Of a DNA stretch of 64,000 nt, positions 51,429-60,461 are shown one piece after another. The DNA is from Streptomyces sp. NRRL WC-3605. Lineage in GTDB: Bacteria; Actinomycetota; Actinomycetes; Streptomycetales; Streptomycetaceae. The stretch covers positions 1 to 64,000 of the forward strand of contig NZ_LLZN01000073.1 of NCBI RefSeq assembly GCF_001509795.1, given 5' to 3'. Within the stretch, counting starts at the first letter, position 1; every line of letters begins with the position of its first letter. The position numbers and the translations under genes were made by a program. Below the pieces are notes generated by a model that saw only the letters and a list, made by a program, of their open reading frames with translations, did not search any database and was not told the DNA's origin.

Positions 51429-51456
51429 AATATGCAGATGTGTTGACGCCGGTCAG
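51429..51456 (-). promoter_or_regulatory. Probable promoter of the thi operon
   Basis: On the reverse strand CTGACC (-35, 51451-51456) and CATATT (-10, 51429-51434) are 16 bp apart and would start transcription at the 5' edge of the riboswitch. It begins 2 bp past the rlmN stop. Confidence 0.45.
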
Positions 51457-51457
51457 A

Positions 51458-52564
51458 CTACCGCTCGGTGGCGGCGAGCTGACCACACGCCCCGTCGATC
51501 TCCTGACCACGGGTGTCCCGGATCGTCACCGGTACACCATGGGCGGCGATGGCCTCGACGAACGCCTTCTCGTCCTCGGGACGGGAGGCGGTCCACTTCG
51601 AGCCCGGCGTCGGGTTGAGCGGAATCAGGTTGACGTGCACCGGCTTGCCCTTGAGCAGCCGCCCGAGCCGGTCACCACGCCAGGCCTGGTCGTTGATGTC
51701 CCGGATGAGCGCGTACTCGATGGACAGCCGGCGGCCGCTCTTGCCGACGTACTCGAACCCGGCGTCCAGCACCTCGCGCACCTTCCACCGCGTGTTCACG
51801 GGGACGAGGGTGTCGCGCAGCTCGTCGTCGGGGGCGTGCAGCGAGATGGCGAGCCGGCACTTGAACCCTTCATCGGCGAACCGGTGAATGGCGGGCACGA
51901 GCCCGACGGTGGAAACGGTGATACCCCGCTGCGAGAGACCCAGCCCGTCCGGCTCCGGATCGGTGAGCCGCCGGATGGCCCCGACGACCCGCTTGTAGTT
52001 GGCGAGCGGCTCGCCCATCCCCATGAAGACGATGTTGGACAGCCGAGCCGGCCCTCCGGGCACGTCCCCGTCCCGCAGCGCCCGCATCCCGTCGACGATC
52101 TGATGGACGATCTCGGCGGTGGACAGATTCCGATCGAGCCCCGCCTGCCCGGTGGCGCAGAAGGGACAGTTCATCCCGCACCCGGCCTGCGAACTGATGC
52201 ACATGGTGACCCGGTCCGGGTACCGCATCAGCACGGACTCCACGAGCGTCCCGTCGAACAGCCGCCACAGCGTCTTGCGCGTGGTCCCCTCGTCGGTCGA
52301 CAGATGCCGCACGACGGTCATCAGCTCGGGAAACAGCTCCTCCCGCAGCTTGGCACGGGACCCGGCGGGGATGTCGGTCCACTGCTCCGGCTCGTGCGCG
52401 TACCGCGCGAAGTAGTGCTGCGAGAGCTGCTTGGCACGAAACGGCTTCTCGCCGATCGCGGCAACGGCGTCCTTGCGCTCACCGGGCGTGAGATCGGCAA
52501 GATGCCGCGGCGGCTTCTTGGCTCCGCGCGGGGCGACGAATGTGAGTTCTCCGGGTGCAGGCAT
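51458..52564 (-). CDS. rlmN: Dual-specificity 23S rRNA/tRNA A2503/A37 methyltransferase RlmN
   Basis: This 368-aa radical-SAM enzyme methylates C2 of A2503 in 23S rRNA and of A37 in some tRNAs. The cluster motif is CGMNCPFC (CxxxCxxC). The N-terminal RNA-binding part contains [14 protein letters not shown], and the GEPLANY and [12 protein letters not shown] strands are present. The conserved C-terminal cysteine is in [10 protein letters not shown]. The ATG at 52564 is chosen because the upstream sequence reads into a decayed NUDIX gene. The thi promoter follows immediately. Confidence 0.93.
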   Translation of the reverse strand: MPAPGELTFVAPRGAKKPPRHLADLTPGERKDAVAAIGEKPFRAKQLSQHYFARYAHEPEQWTDIPAGSRAKLREELFPELMTVVRHLSTDEGTTRKTLWRLFDGTLVESVLMRYPDRVTMCISSQAGCGMNCPFCATGQAGLDRNLSTAEIVHQIVDGMRALRDGDVPGGPARLSNIVFMGMGEPLANYKRVVGAIRRLTDPEPDGLGLSQRGITVSTVGLVPAIHRFADEGFKCRLAISLHAPDDELRDTLVPVNTRWKVREVLDAGFEYVGKSGRRLSIEYALIRDINDQAWRGDRLGRLLKGKPVHVNLIPLNPTPGSKWTASRPEDEKAFVEAIAAHGVPVTIRDTRGQEIDGACGQLAATER

Positions 52565-52623
52565 AACCCTTCCAGTGTGGCAGATCAACTGCGGCACCCC
52601 GGGCGCGAGTGGGGTGGGGCCGA

Positions 52624-52844
52624 TCACCTCCCGCGAGCGGCCCCCAGCGTCTCCCTCGCCCGCTCCAGCATGCCCAGCGCGTCGACCGCCGCCGGGGACA
52701 GGGCCGCGTCGTCCCGCAGGTCGGCCAGCGGCACCCATGCCGCCGTCCCGTGGAGCCGTCGGTCTCGGCCCTCACCGGCGCCCCGCCCTCGACGGTCGCC
52801 GCGTAGAACAGCGCTGTCAGGCTCCAGTCCACGCTGATCGGCAT
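52624..52844 (-). pseudogene. Remnant of a NUDIX-like hydrolase gene, truncated and frameshifted
   Basis: Reverse-strand frame from 52844 gives [21 protein letters not shown] and ETDGST, then breaks. A shifted frame continues with [19 protein letters not shown] and [21 protein letters not shown] to a stop at 52624. Joined, these match the C-terminal half of actinomycete NUDIX proteins. The catalytic NUDIX box and the N-terminus are missing, and the upstream end abuts the cdsA terminator. This fills the 353-nt interval between rlmN and cdsA. Confidence 0.6.
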
Positions 52845-52849
52845 GCGCC

Positions 52850-52880
52850 GGAGCCCCCGCTCGGCGAGAGCGGGGGCTCC
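52850..52880 (-). terminator. Terminator after cdsA
   Basis: Perfect 13-bp stem (52850-52862 with 52868-52880) with a 5-nt loop, 37 nt past the cdsA stop. Confidence 0.8.
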
Positions 52881-52917
52881 GGAGGACGTTCGGGACCCGG
52901 CGGCGGGGATGCCGGGA

Positions 52918-54075
52918 TCAGCCCGACCCCACGAACAGCACCAGCAGCAGCCACACCACCGGTGCCGTCGGGAGGAGGGAGTCCAGGCGGTCCATGATGC
53001 CGCCGTGGCCCGGCAGCAGGGTGCCCATGTCCTTGATGCCCAGGTCGCGTTTGATCATCGACTCGCCGAGGTCGCCCAGCGTGGCGCTGGCCGCGACCGC
53101 GAGGCCCAGGAGGAGGCCCTGCCACCAGTGGCCGTCGTCGATCAGGAACTGCATGCACAGCGCGCCCGCCACCATCGCGAAGCTCACCGCGCCCAGCAGG
53201 CCCTCGCGGGTCTTGCCGGGGCTGATGCGCGGCGCCAGCTTGGTGCGGCCGAAGCGCCACCCGACGGCGTACGCGCCGGTGTCGCTGACGACCGTCAGGA
53301 GCAGGAACGTCAGGACGCGCCACGCGCCGTCGTCCGCGGTCAGCATCATCGTGACGAACGTGGCGAGGAACGGTACGTAGAACGCCGCGAAGACGCCGGC
53401 CGTGACATCCCGCAGGTAGTCCTCGGGCGGTTCCGTCATCCGCCAGACCAGGACGGCCAGCGCGGTCAGCGCCATCGCCACCCAGGCACCCTCGGCGCCC
53501 CGCACGTATCCGGCGACCACCATCGCTGCGCCGCCGACCGCGAGCGGCACGAGCGGCGCCCTGATGCCCTTGCGCTCCTCCAGCCGCTTGGTCAGCTCCC
53601 ACAGGCCCACGACCACGGCCACGGCGACCACGCCGACGAACACGGCCTTGACGACGAACAGGGACGCCACGATCACGACGCCGAGCCCGACGCCGACCCC
53701 TATGGCAGCGCTCAGGTCGCGTCCCGCGCTCTTCTTCTGCGGCGGGGGCGCCGGCTGCGAGGCGTCGGGCATGGGCTCCGGATTCTGCGGCACCGCCGGG
53801 AACGGCTGCGCCTGCGGCATGTGATGAGGCCGCGCCTGCGGCGGTTCCTCCCGGAACAAGGGGCCGCTCAGCCGAGCGGCCCCCCGGTCGTCATCCTGGT
53901 CTCCGCCGTACGCGGGTTCGTCGGGCACGATGGGCATGGGGCGAGTCTGCTGCGCCTGAGGCGCATCGTACGCGGGACCCGCCGGGCCGGCCCCTTGGAC
54001 GGGTCCTCGATCGTCGGGCCCCCAGTACCCGGCCTGCCCGGCCCCGGTCGGCGCGCCCCAGGAAGAGTCGTTCAT
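52918..54075 (-). CDS. cdsA: Phosphatidate cytidylyltransferase (CDP-diacylglycerol synthase)
   Basis: This 385-aa membrane enzyme makes CDP-diacylglycerol from phosphatidate and CTP for phospholipid synthesis. A long disordered Pro/Gln-rich cytoplasmic N-terminus (about residues 1-115) is followed by eight or so hydrophobic segments. The signature region ASATLGDLGESMIKRDLG and KDMGTLLPGHGGIMDRLDS is intact, with the metal-binding Asp residues. The extended N-terminus is typical of actinomycetes. The start overlaps the frr stop as TGATG. Confidence 0.92.
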   Translation of the reverse strand: MNDSSWGAPTGAGQAGYWGPDDRGPVQGAGPAGPAYDAPQAQQTRPMPIVPDEPAYGGDQDDDRGAARLSGPLFREEPPQARPHHMPQAQPFPAVPQNPEPMPDASQPAPPPQKKSAGRDLSAAIGVGVGLGVVIVASLFVVKAVFVGVVAVAVVVGLWELTKRLEERKGIRAPLVPLAVGGAAMVVAGYVRGAEGAWVAMALTALAVLVWRMTEPPEDYLRDVTAGVFAAFYVPFLATFVTMMLTADDGAWRVLTFLLLTVVSDTGAYAVGWRFGRTKLAPRISPGKTREGLLGAVSFAMVAGALCMQFLIDDGHWWQGLLLGLAVAASATLGDLGESMIKRDLGIKDMGTLLPGHGGIMDRLDSLLPTAPVVWLLLVLFVGSG

Positions 54076-54632
54076 CAGACCTCGAGCAGCTCGGCTTCCT
54101 TGTGCTTCAGCAGCTCGTCCACCTGAGCGACGTACTTGTGGGTGGTGTCGTCGAGCTCCTTCTCCGCACGCCGCCCCTCGTCCTCACCGATCTCGCCGTC
54201 CTTGATCAGCTTGTCGATGGCGTCCTTGGCCTTGCGGCGGACCGAGCGGATGGACACCTTGGCGTCCTCGCCCTTGCCCTTGGCGACCTTGATGTAGTCG
54301 CGGCGGCGCTCCTCGGTGAGCTCGGGGAACACCACACGGATGATGTTGCCGTCGTTGCTCGGGTTGACGCCCAGGTCGGAGTCGCGGATCGCCTGCTCGA
54401 TGTTGCGCAGCGCGCTCTTGTCGAACGGGGTGACGACCGCCATGCGCGGCTCCGGCACGGAGAACGAGGCCAGCTGGTTGATCGGGGTCGGCGCACCGTA
54501 GTAGTCGGCCACGATCTTGTTGAACATCGCCGGGTGCGCACGGCCGGTGCGGATCGCGGCGAAGTCCTCCTTGGCGACCACGACGGCCTTCTCCATCTTC
54601 TCCTCGGCCTCGAGGAGGGTCTCTTCGATCAC
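54075..54632 (-). CDS. frr: Ribosome recycling factor
   Basis: This 185-aa protein, the usual length, splits the post-termination ribosome with EF-G. Helical domain I and the small domain II contain [25 protein letters not shown] and [24 protein letters not shown] conserved blocks. The GTG start lies after AGGAG. It is coupled to cdsA by a TGATG overlap and follows pyrH after 169 nt, which include a small hairpin. Confidence 0.95.
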   Translation of the reverse strand: MIEETLLEAEEKMEKAVVVAKEDFAAIRTGRAHPAMFNKIVADYYGAPTPINQLASFSVPEPRMAVVTPFDKSALRNIEQAIRDSDLGVNPSNDGNIIRVVFPELTEERRRDYIKVAKGKGEDAKVSIRSVRRKAKDAIDKLIKDGEIGEDEGRRAEKELDDTTHKYVAQVDELLKHKEAELLEV

Positions 54633-54766
54633 CACTTGCTCCTGCGTGTCTTGAGTGAAAGGCCCGGCTGCGGTTCCTGTGGGGGGCGGCGGCCGGCTGC
54701 GTCGCGTCTTCTTCCTGCACGGTTCCCGACCGGCAGGACATTGTCCATCCCCCGTCCAGGGTCCGT

Positions 54767-54787
54767 CCCGTCCGTCCCCCGGACGGG
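54767..54787 (-). terminator. Small hairpin between pyrH and frr
   Basis: CCCGTCCG (54767-54774) and CGGACGGG (54780-54787) form an 8-bp stem 14 nt past the pyrH stop. It may attenuate readthrough to frr. Confidence 0.45.
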
Positions 54788-54801
54788 TCGGTGCCGAGGC
54801 G

Positions 54802-55560
54802 TCAGCCCCGGCCTCCCTGCTCACCCACCAGCGTGCCGATCTTCTCACCCTTGACGGCACGGGCGATATTGCCCTCCGCCAGAAGCTCGAAGACGAGGAT
54901 CGGGAGCTTGTTGTCGCGGCACAGTGTGATCGCCGTGGCGTCGGCGACCTTGAGGTCCCGGGTGATGACCTCGCCGTATCCGAGGGAGTCGAACTTGACG
55001 GCGTCCGGGTTGGTCTTCGGGTCGGAGTCGTAGACCCCGTCGACGCCGTTCTTGCCCATGAGCAGCGCCTCTGCGTCGATCTCCAGGGCGCGCTGCGCGG
55101 CGGTCGTGTCGGTGGAGAAGTACGGCATGCCCATGCCCGCGCCGAAGATGACCACGCGGCCCTTCTCCAGGTGCCGCACGGCGCGCAGCGGGATGTACGG
55201 CTCGGCGACCTGCCCCATGGTGATGGCGGTCTGGACCCGGCTGTCGATGCCTTCCTTCTCCAGGAAGTCCTGGAGGGCGAGGCAGTTCATCACGGTGCCG
55301 AGCATGCCCATGTAGTCGGACCGCGCGCGGTCCATGCCGCGCTGCTGGAGTTCGGCACCGCGGAAGAAGTTGCCGCCGCCGATGACGACGGCGATCTCCG
55401 CGCCGTCGCGTACGACGGCCGCGATCTCACGGGCGATCTTGTGCACCACGTCCGGGTCGACACCGAGTCCCCCGCCACCGGAGAAGGCCTCTCCGGACAG
55501 CTTCAGCAGAAACCGGCCGTGTACTTTGCCGTCGTCGCTCTTCTGGGCCTTGGTGGTCAT
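54802..55560 (-). CDS. pyrH: UMP kinase
   Basis: This 252-aa enzyme phosphorylates UMP to UDP. The amino-acid-kinase fold shows [24 protein letters not shown], the nucleotide-binding [12 protein letters not shown] and the [22 protein letters not shown] pattern in spaced blocks. It contains an N-terminal polar extension [15 protein letters not shown], as in other actinomycetes. The ATG at 55560 follows GGCGGGA. It lies 194 nt from tsf with a terminator-like hairpin between them. Confidence 0.95.
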   Translation of the reverse strand: MTTKAQKSDDGKVHGRFLLKLSGEAFSGGGGLGVDPDVVHKIAREIAAVVRDGAEIAVVIGGGNFFRGAELQQRGMDRARSDYMGMLGTVMNCLALQDFLEKEGIDSRVQTAITMGQVAEPYIPLRAVRHLEKGRVVIFGAGMGMPYFSTDTTAAQRALEIDAEALLMGKNGVDGVYDSDPKTNPDAVKFDSLGYGEVITRDLKVADATAITLCRDNKLPILVFELLAEGNIARAVKGEKIGTLVGEQGGRG

Positions 55561-55593
55561 CGAGATCCCGCCTTTGTTACTGGGTGCACATGC

Positions 55594-55652
55594 GAGGAAG
55601 GCCATTGCCGGTTGGGGTGTGTTCGCATCCCATGCGCGGCAATGGCCTCCTC
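55594..55652 (-). terminator. Terminator-like hairpin between tsf and pyrH
   Basis: GGCCATTGCCG (55600-55610) pairs perfectly with CGGCAATGGCC (55637-55647), extended by GAGGA/TCCTC with one bulge; the loop is 26 nt. Confidence 0.6.
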
Positions 55653-55754
55653 GTCAGATCTGCTGTCGTCCGTCACCCGCGCGAGCGCGGTGGCGGCGTC
55701 CGCCATCGACTGCCTTCGACCCTATAGGGGCGGGGCGTCGAGCGCGGTACGGAC

Positions 55755-56591
55755 TCAGATGCCGACCTTGATGCGCGTGAAGCGCTTCAGGGTGACACCG
55801 GCCTCGTCCAGAACCTTCTGGACGGACTTCTTGTTGTCGAGCGCGTACGGCTGACCGAGCAGCGTGGCGTCCTTGAAGAAGCCGTTGAGGCGACCCTCGA
55901 CGATCTTCGGCAGGGCGGCCTCGGGCTTGCCCTCGGCGCGGGTGGTCTCCTCGGCGACGCGGCGCTCGGACTCGACGACGTCGGCCGGCACGTCCTCCTT
56001 GGAGAGGTACTTCGGCGCGAAGGCGGCGATGTGCTGGGCGACGCCCTTGGCGATCTCGGCGTTCGGCTTGTCGAGCTCGACGAGGACACCGATCTGCGGG
56101 GGCAGGTCGGGCATCGTGCGGTGCATGTAGGCCGTCACGTAGCCGTCGCCGAACTGCGCGAAGCGGTCCAGGACGATCTTCTCGCCGAGGTTGGCGTTGG
56201 CCTCGTCCACGTACGCCTGGACGGTCTTGCCGGCCTCGATCTCGGAGGCGAGCAGGGCCTCGAGGTCGGCCGGGGAGGTCTTGGCGACGTGCTCGGCGAT
56301 GGCGTTGGCCACGGCCTGGAACTTCTCGCCCTTGGCGACGAAGTCCGTCTCGCACTTCAGCTCGACGAGGACACCGGAGGAGTTGTCGTCGGCGATGATC
56401 GAGACTACGGCGCCGTTCTCGGCGGAGCGGCCCTCGCGCTTGGCGACGCCCTTCTGGCCCTTGATGCGGAGCGCCTCGACGGCCTTCTCGACGTTGCCCT
56501 CGGCCTCGTCCAGCGCCTTCTTGCAGTCCATCATGCCGGCGCCGGTGAGCTCGCGGAGCTTCTTGACGTCAGCGGCGGTGTAGTTCGCCAT
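55755..56591 (-). CDS. tsf: Translation elongation factor Ts
   Basis: This 278-aa EF-Tu nucleotide-exchange factor begins with the UBA-like domain AADVKKLRELTGAGMMDCKKAL. The core contacts VELKCETDFVAKGEKF (TDFVA) and KYLSKEDVP are present. The start is at the usual position with an upstream purine-rich site. It follows rpsB by 177 nt, with a large hairpin between them. Confidence 0.97.
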   Translation of the reverse strand: MANYTAADVKKLRELTGAGMMDCKKALDEAEGNVEKAVEALRIKGQKGVAKREGRSAENGAVVSIIADDNSSGVLVELKCETDFVAKGEKFQAVANAIAEHVAKTSPADLEALLASEIEAGKTVQAYVDEANANLGEKIVLDRFAQFGDGYVTAYMHRTMPDLPPQIGVLVELDKPNAEIAKGVAQHIAAFAPKYLSKEDVPADVVESERRVAEETTRAEGKPEAALPKIVEGRLNGFFKDATLLGQPYALDNKKSVQKVLDEAGVTLKRFTRIKVGI

Positions 56592-56695
56592 GAGTCTGTG
56601 AATCTTTCTGGAAGTCTGGAAGATCGAAGATCTACGGGGTCTGCGGCCACCATGGACCGGCCGGGGCCGCCGGCCTTTCGTCGACCTACAGGTGA

Positions 56696-56754
56696 ACGGC
56701 GGGAGCGGGTTTCACCGCGGCACGGGGGCCGTGGGATCCAACCGCTCCCGCCGT
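56696..56754 (-). terminator. Large hairpin between rpsB and tsf
   Basis: ACGGCGGGAGCGG (56696-56708) and CCGCTCCCGCCGT (56742-56754) form a perfect 13-bp stem. The 33-nt loop contains an additional small hairpin. It lies 14 nt past the rpsB stop and may partly terminate transcription to set the S2 to EF-Ts ratio. Confidence 0.65.
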
Positions 56755-56768
56755 CAACCCTGACGGTG

Positions 56769-57677
56769 TCAGGCCTGCTCGCCCTCGGCGGCCGGAGCCT
56801 CGGTGGCCGGGGCCTCGGTGGCCGGGGCCTCCGCGGCGGGGGCCTCGGCGGCGGGGGCCTCGGCGGCGGGGGCCTCGGCGGCAGCCGGAGCCTCGTCGGC
56901 CTTCTTCTCACCCTCGAGCAGGTCGCGCTCCCACTCGGCCAGCGGCTCGCCGGCGGCCTTCTCGCCCTTGCCCTCGGTGGCGACACCGCTGCGGGCGATG
57001 AGGCCCTCGGCGACGGCGTCGGCGATCACGCGGGTGAGCAGGGTGACGGAGCGGATCGCGTCGTCGTTGCCCGGGATCTTGTAGTCGACCTCGTCGGGGT
57101 CGCAGTTGGTGTCGAGGATGGCGACGACCGGGATGTTGAGCTTCCGGGCCTCGCCGACCGCGATGTGCTCCTTCTTGGTGTCCACGATCCAGACGGCGCT
57201 GGGCACCTTGGACATCTCGCGGATACCGCCGAGGGTCTTCTCCAGCTTCGCCTTCTCGCGGGAGAGGACCAGCAGCTCCTTCTTGGTGAGGCCGGAGGCG
57301 GCCACGTCCTCGAAGTCGATCTGCTCGAGCTCCTTGAGGCGCTGCAGACGCTTGTAGACGGTCGAGAAGTTGGTGAGCATGCCGCCCAGCCAGCGCTGGT
57401 TGACGTAGGGCATGCCGACGCGGGTGGCCTGCTCGGCGATGGCCTCCTGCGCCTGCTTCTTCGTGCCGACGAACATGACCGTGCCGCCGTGGGCGACGGT
57501 CTCCTTGACGAACTCGTAGGCGCGGTCGATGTACGACAGCGACTGGAGCAGGTCGATGATGTAGATGCCGTTGCGCTCCGTGAAGATGAAGCGCTTCATC
57601 TTCGGGTTCCAACGGCGGGTCTGGTGACCGAAGTGGACGCCGCTCTCCAGCAGCTCCCGCATCGTGACGACGGCCAT
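56769..57677 (-). CDS. rpsB: 30S ribosomal protein S2
   Basis: This 302-aa S2 protein matches from [20 protein letters not shown] through the core to the [14 protein letters not shown] region. AAGGAGA precedes the ATG at 57677. An actinobacterial C-terminal extension of about 45 residues consists of [10 protein letters not shown] pentapeptides and is encoded by near-perfect 15-bp tandem repeats (about 56776-56885). It is absent from the E. coli protein (241 aa). Long-leader regulation by S2 is plausible because 252 nt separate it from the divergent peptidase gene. Confidence 0.96.
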   Translation of the reverse strand: MAVVTMRELLESGVHFGHQTRRWNPKMKRFIFTERNGIYIIDLLQSLSYIDRAYEFVKETVAHGGTVMFVGTKKQAQEAIAEQATRVGMPYVNQRWLGGMLTNFSTVYKRLQRLKELEQIDFEDVAASGLTKKELLVLSREKAKLEKTLGGIREMSKVPSAVWIVDTKKEHIAVGEARKLNIPVVAILDTNCDPDEVDYKIPGNDDAIRSVTLLTRVIADAVAEGLIARSGVATEGKGEKAAGEPLAEWERDLLEGEKKADEAPAAAEAPAAEAPAAEAPAAEAPATEAPATEAPAAEGEQA

Positions 57678-57850
57678 GGCCGTGTTCTCCTTGGTTCTCG
57701 GTTGTGCCGCGGGGGCCGGACGGCTCCCGCGCCTGACGCCCGCGTGCGCCGTGCCACTAAGGACCGAGGGGCGCTGACACCGACCGTTTCCGGCGGGATG
57801 TCGGGGCGTGCGAAGTCGACCCGGTGACCCGGATCGCCAGAAGAAGTGTA

Positions 57851-57869
57851 CGGGACCTTCGAGGTCCCG
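57851..57869. promoter_or_regulatory. Hairpin in the rpsB-peptidase divergent interval
   Basis: CGGGACCT (57851-57858) and AGGTCCCG (57862-57869) form a perfect 8-bp inverted repeat with a TCG centre, about 175 bp upstream of rpsB. It is near where the rpsB promoter should lie. Confidence 0.35.
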
Positions 57870-57879
57870 GGTGACGCCG

Positions 57880-57906
57880 CTGTCCACAGCACGGGGGTTG
57901 TCCACA
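57880..57906 (+). other. Pair of DnaA boxes
   Basis: CTGTCCACA (57880-57888) and TTGTCCACA (57898-57906) match the Streptomyces DnaA box (TTGTCCACA); the second is perfect. They are 18 bp apart in the same orientation, between rpsB and the M23 peptidase gene. Confidence 0.6.
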
Positions 57907-57947
57907 GATACCGGCCATGATCGACGGAATTGCGCCACTGTTCGGGC

Positions 57948-58595
57948 ATGCGACAGAAGCAATCACAGAGGCGATCCAGGAAGGCGGCGAGGGCGGCCGG
58001 GCGGCTGGTCCTGCTGCTTCTGCTGACGGCCGCCGTCCTGCTGGCACCGGCGCCGGACCTGACCCCGACCGCGGCACGGGTGCGCGCGGCACCGGCCGCG
58101 GACCCCGAGGTCCCGAGGCTCGGCCGGGCCTGGCCCGTGGGGTCACGCCCACCGGTCCTGCGCGCCTGGGAGCCCCCGGCGACGGCGTACGGCCGCGGCC
58201 ACCGGGGCGTGGACCTGTCGGCCCCGGCCGGCACACCGGTCCGGGCGGTGGCGGCCGGACGGGTGTCGTTCGCGGGCAGGGTGGCCGGCAAGGGGGTGGT
58301 GTCGGTGGATCTGGCGGGGACGGGCGATCCACCACTGCGCACGACGTACGAGCCGGTGCGGGCGTCCGTCGGGAAGGGCGACGAGGTGACGGCGGGCGAC
58401 GTCGTCGGGATGGCGGAGCAGGCCGGCTCGCACTGTACGACGGGTTGCCTGCACTGGGGCCTGCGCCGGGGCGACGCCTATCTGAACCCCTTGTCGCTGC
58501 TCCCGCCCTGGCTCCTGCACGGCCCGTCCCGCCTGCTGCCGGTCCTGGGGGTGCCGGCGCCCACCGGACGGGGTCTCAGCCCCGCACACCCGTGA
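57948..58595 (+). CDS. Secreted M23-family (LytM-like) peptidoglycan endopeptidase
   Basis: This 215-aa protein has an Arg/Lys-rich N-terminus, a hydrophobic signal segment ([17 protein letters not shown]), and an M23 domain with the zinc motif [16 protein letters not shown] and a second HWGLRRGD (HxH-type) block. It should cut peptide cross-links in the wall or, if the catalytic set is incomplete, act as a regulator of cell-wall hydrolases. The usual fourth ligand region is CLHWG, so the active site appears intact. The ATG at 57948 is chosen; TTG at 57930 adds six residues. Its last codons are part of a four-copy tandem repeat shared with the convergent TetR gene. Confidence 0.8.
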   Translation: MRQKQSQRRSRKAARAAGRLVLLLLLTAAVLLAPAPDLTPTAARVRAAPAADPEVPRLGRAWPVGSRPPVLRAWEPPATAYGRGHRGVDLSAPAGTPVRAVAAGRVSFAGRVAGKGVVSVDLAGTGDPPLRTTYEPVRASVGKGDEVTAGDVVGMAEQAGSHCTTGCLHWGLRRGDAYLNPLSLLPPWLLHGPSRLLPVLGVPAPTGRGLSPAHP

Positions 58596-58697
58596 GCGTC
58601 ATCGAGTCAGCCCCGCACACCCCTGACGCCGTCAAGTCAGCCCCGCACTCCCCCGAGCGCCATCAAGTCAGCCCCGCACTCCCCCGAGCGCCATCGA
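58575..58697. repeat. Four-copy 31-bp tandem repeat bridging two convergent gene ends
   Basis: The unit GTCAGCCCCGCACTCCCCCG plus AGCGCCATCGA occurs at 58575-58605, 58606-58635, 58636-58666 and 58667-58697, with the outermost copies most diverged. The first contains the end of the peptidase gene and the last encodes the C-terminus of the TetR protein on the other strand. The two central copies lie between the stops. Confidence 0.8.
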
Positions 58698-59249
58698 GAC
58701 GGCCGCGTCGGTGATCGCCGCCGGTTCCTCCGCGGCGCCCAGCTCGATCCTGCGGACCGCCGCGTCCACCACGCCCTGGAGCAGCATGGCGGCGAGCCGG
58801 GGCTCGGCGTGGCCCATGTCCCGCAGCGCCTCGACGATCATCGCGATCAGCCCGCCGTGCGCGGCCCGGATCTTCTCCCGGGCGCCGGCGTCCAGCTCGC
58901 TCGCGGAGATCGCCACGACGGCCCGGTGCCGCCGGTCGCCGACCAGCGCGAGCTGGCGGCGCACATACGCCTCGACCTTGCCCTCGGGTGTCGTCTCCTC
59001 CGCCATCGCGGCCTCGACCTCCGCGGCCCAGACCGGGAAGTCGACCGCGCACAGCTCCTCGACCACGGCGGCCCGTGACCGGAAGTACTCGTACACGGAC
59101 GACCGCGCGAGTCCCGTGCGCTCGGCGAGGGCCGGGAAGGTCAGCGCCTCCGTCCCGCCGTCGGACAACAGGGAACGAGCCGCGTCCAGCAGGGCGGCTC
59201 GCTGCATCGACCGGTGCTCGGCCACGGAGGCCGCTCGAATCCTTGGCAC
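58668..59249 (-). CDS. TetR-family transcriptional regulator
   Basis: This 193-aa regulator has an N-terminal helix-turn-helix (about residues 16-60; EALTFPALAERTGLARSSVYEYF) and an all-helical ligand domain. Regulated genes cannot be seen; it lies next to whiG, on the same strand, and downstream of it. Its final residues and stop are within a 31-bp tandem repeat. The ligand is unknown. Confidence 0.85.
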   Translation of the reverse strand: MPRIRAASVAEHRSMQRAALLDAARSLLSDGGTEALTFPALAERTGLARSSVYEYFRSRAAVVEELCAVDFPVWAAEVEAAMAEETTPEGKVEAYVRRQLALVGDRRHRAVVAISASELDAGAREKIRAAHGGLIAMIVEALRDMGHAEPRLAAMLLQGVVDAAVRRIELGAAEEPAAITDAAVSMALGGVRG

Positions 59250-59319
59250 CCGTCCACTGTACGGACGCCGTTCGCCCGACGGGAGTGTCTGCGCCGAACA
59301 CCACGGTCGTCGGGGCAGG

Positions 59320-60162
59320 TCACCGGCCGAAGCCGGCCAGTTTCGCCCGGAGCTGGAGCACGGACTTGGTGTGGATCTGGCTGACCCGGCTCTCCGTCAC
59401 GCCCAGGACGTTGCCGATCTCGGCGAGGGTGAGGCCCTCGTAGTAGTACAGCGTCACGACGGTCTTCTCCCGTTCGGGGAGCGTGTTGATCGCCCGTGCC
59501 AGGAACCGCCGCAGCTCCCGGTCCTCGGCGACCTCGACGGGGTTGTCCGCGGCGGTGTCCTCCAGCGTGTCCATCACGCTGAGTCCGTCGCCTCCCTCGG
59601 CGCCGACGTGCAGCAGCTCCTCCAGGGCCACGACGTTGGCCAGTGACAACTGGCTGAACACCGAGTGGAGTTCGTCCACCGCGATGCCCATCTCGGCGGC
59701 GACCTCGGACTCGGTCGGCGTCCGCCGCAGCCGTGCCTCCAGCGTCGCGTAAGCGCGCTCGACGTTGCGCGCCTTCTGCCGGACGGAGCGCGGGATCCAG
59801 TCCAGCGCCCTGAGTTCGTCGATCATCGCGCCGCGGATCCGGGTGATCGCGTACGTCTCGAACTTGATCTCGCGGTCGACGTCGAACTTCTCGATCGCGT
59901 CGATCAGGCCGAACACCCCGGACGACACGAAGTCCGCCTGCTCGACGTTGGGCGGCAGGCCGACGCTGACCCGGCCCGCCACGTACTTGACGAGGGGCGA
60001 GTAGTGCAGGATCAGCTGTTCGCGCAGCCGCTCGTCCCCCGTCGCCTTGTACGACCGCCACAGCTCGTCGAGTGTCGAGGGAGCGGGCGGCCGCGCGCTG
60101 CCACCGTCACGGGCGGCTGGGGGGATCGCCGCCCGGTCGGACCCGGAGGTGTGCTGGGGCAT
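59320..60162 (-). CDS. whiG: Sporulation sigma factor WhiG
   Basis: This 280-aa sigma factor, the same length as S. coelicolor WhiG, directs RNA polymerase to early sporulation genes in aerial hyphae. Region 2 has [20 protein letters not shown] and [18 protein letters not shown], and region 4 has [29 protein letters not shown] in spaced form. It belongs to the FliA-like group and recognises motility-type promoters. The ATG at 60162 is chosen on length. The 299-nt interval upstream to dprA (60163-60461) must contain the whiG promoter; I could not define a -10/-35 pair. Confidence 0.95.
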   Translation of the reverse strand: MPQHTSGSDRAAIPPAARDGGSARPPAPSTLDELWRSYKATGDERLREQLILHYSPLVKYVAGRVSVGLPPNVEQADFVSSGVFGLIDAIEKFDVDREIKFETYAITRIRGAMIDELRALDWIPRSVRQKARNVERAYATLEARLRRTPTESEVAAEMGIAVDELHSVFSQLSLANVVALEELLHVGAEGGDGLSVMDTLEDTAADNPVEVAEDRELRRFLARAINTLPEREKTVVTLYYYEGLTLAEIGNVLGVTESRVSQIHTKSVLQLRAKLAGFGR

Positions 60163-60461
60163 TCGTTGCCTAGTGCCGTTCTGCCGTGAAGCGGGGTGCC
60201 TGGTGAGCCGTCGGTCTGGAGGTCGTCGTGGTCGCTGTGTTCGCTTTCCGTGTCGCGGGGCCGGTCCGAGCCGGAACTCCGTGAGCGTAGCGTGACTGAC
60301 GTGTCGCGGTGCGCGAAGGGCGGAGGCCGAGCCGTACGCAGATACGTTCCGCTGGACGCCCCGCCGGGGCATGGCGGTCGCGCTGCGTGATCACACGAAC
60401 ACCCCAACTGGGGGAATTCACAAGGGCGTCCGTGTTCCCCCGTACGGCCGAACACGCTCGG
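60163..60461. other. Intergenic interval between whiG and dprA
   Basis: No coding sequence, terminator hairpin or convincing promoter was recognised here. Given its position it should contain the whiG promoter and leader on the reverse strand and the dprA 3' end. Confidence 0.4.

Noticed and set aside
57880..57906. Possible replication origin
   Set aside because: Only two or three DnaA boxes are present, with no AT-rich unwinding region and no dnaA, dnaN or gyrB nearby. The Streptomyces oriC has about 19 boxes.
58575..58697. Possible CRISPR-like array
   Set aside because: The 31-bp copies are directly tandem with no spacers and no cas genes are present; it is an ordinary tandem repeat.
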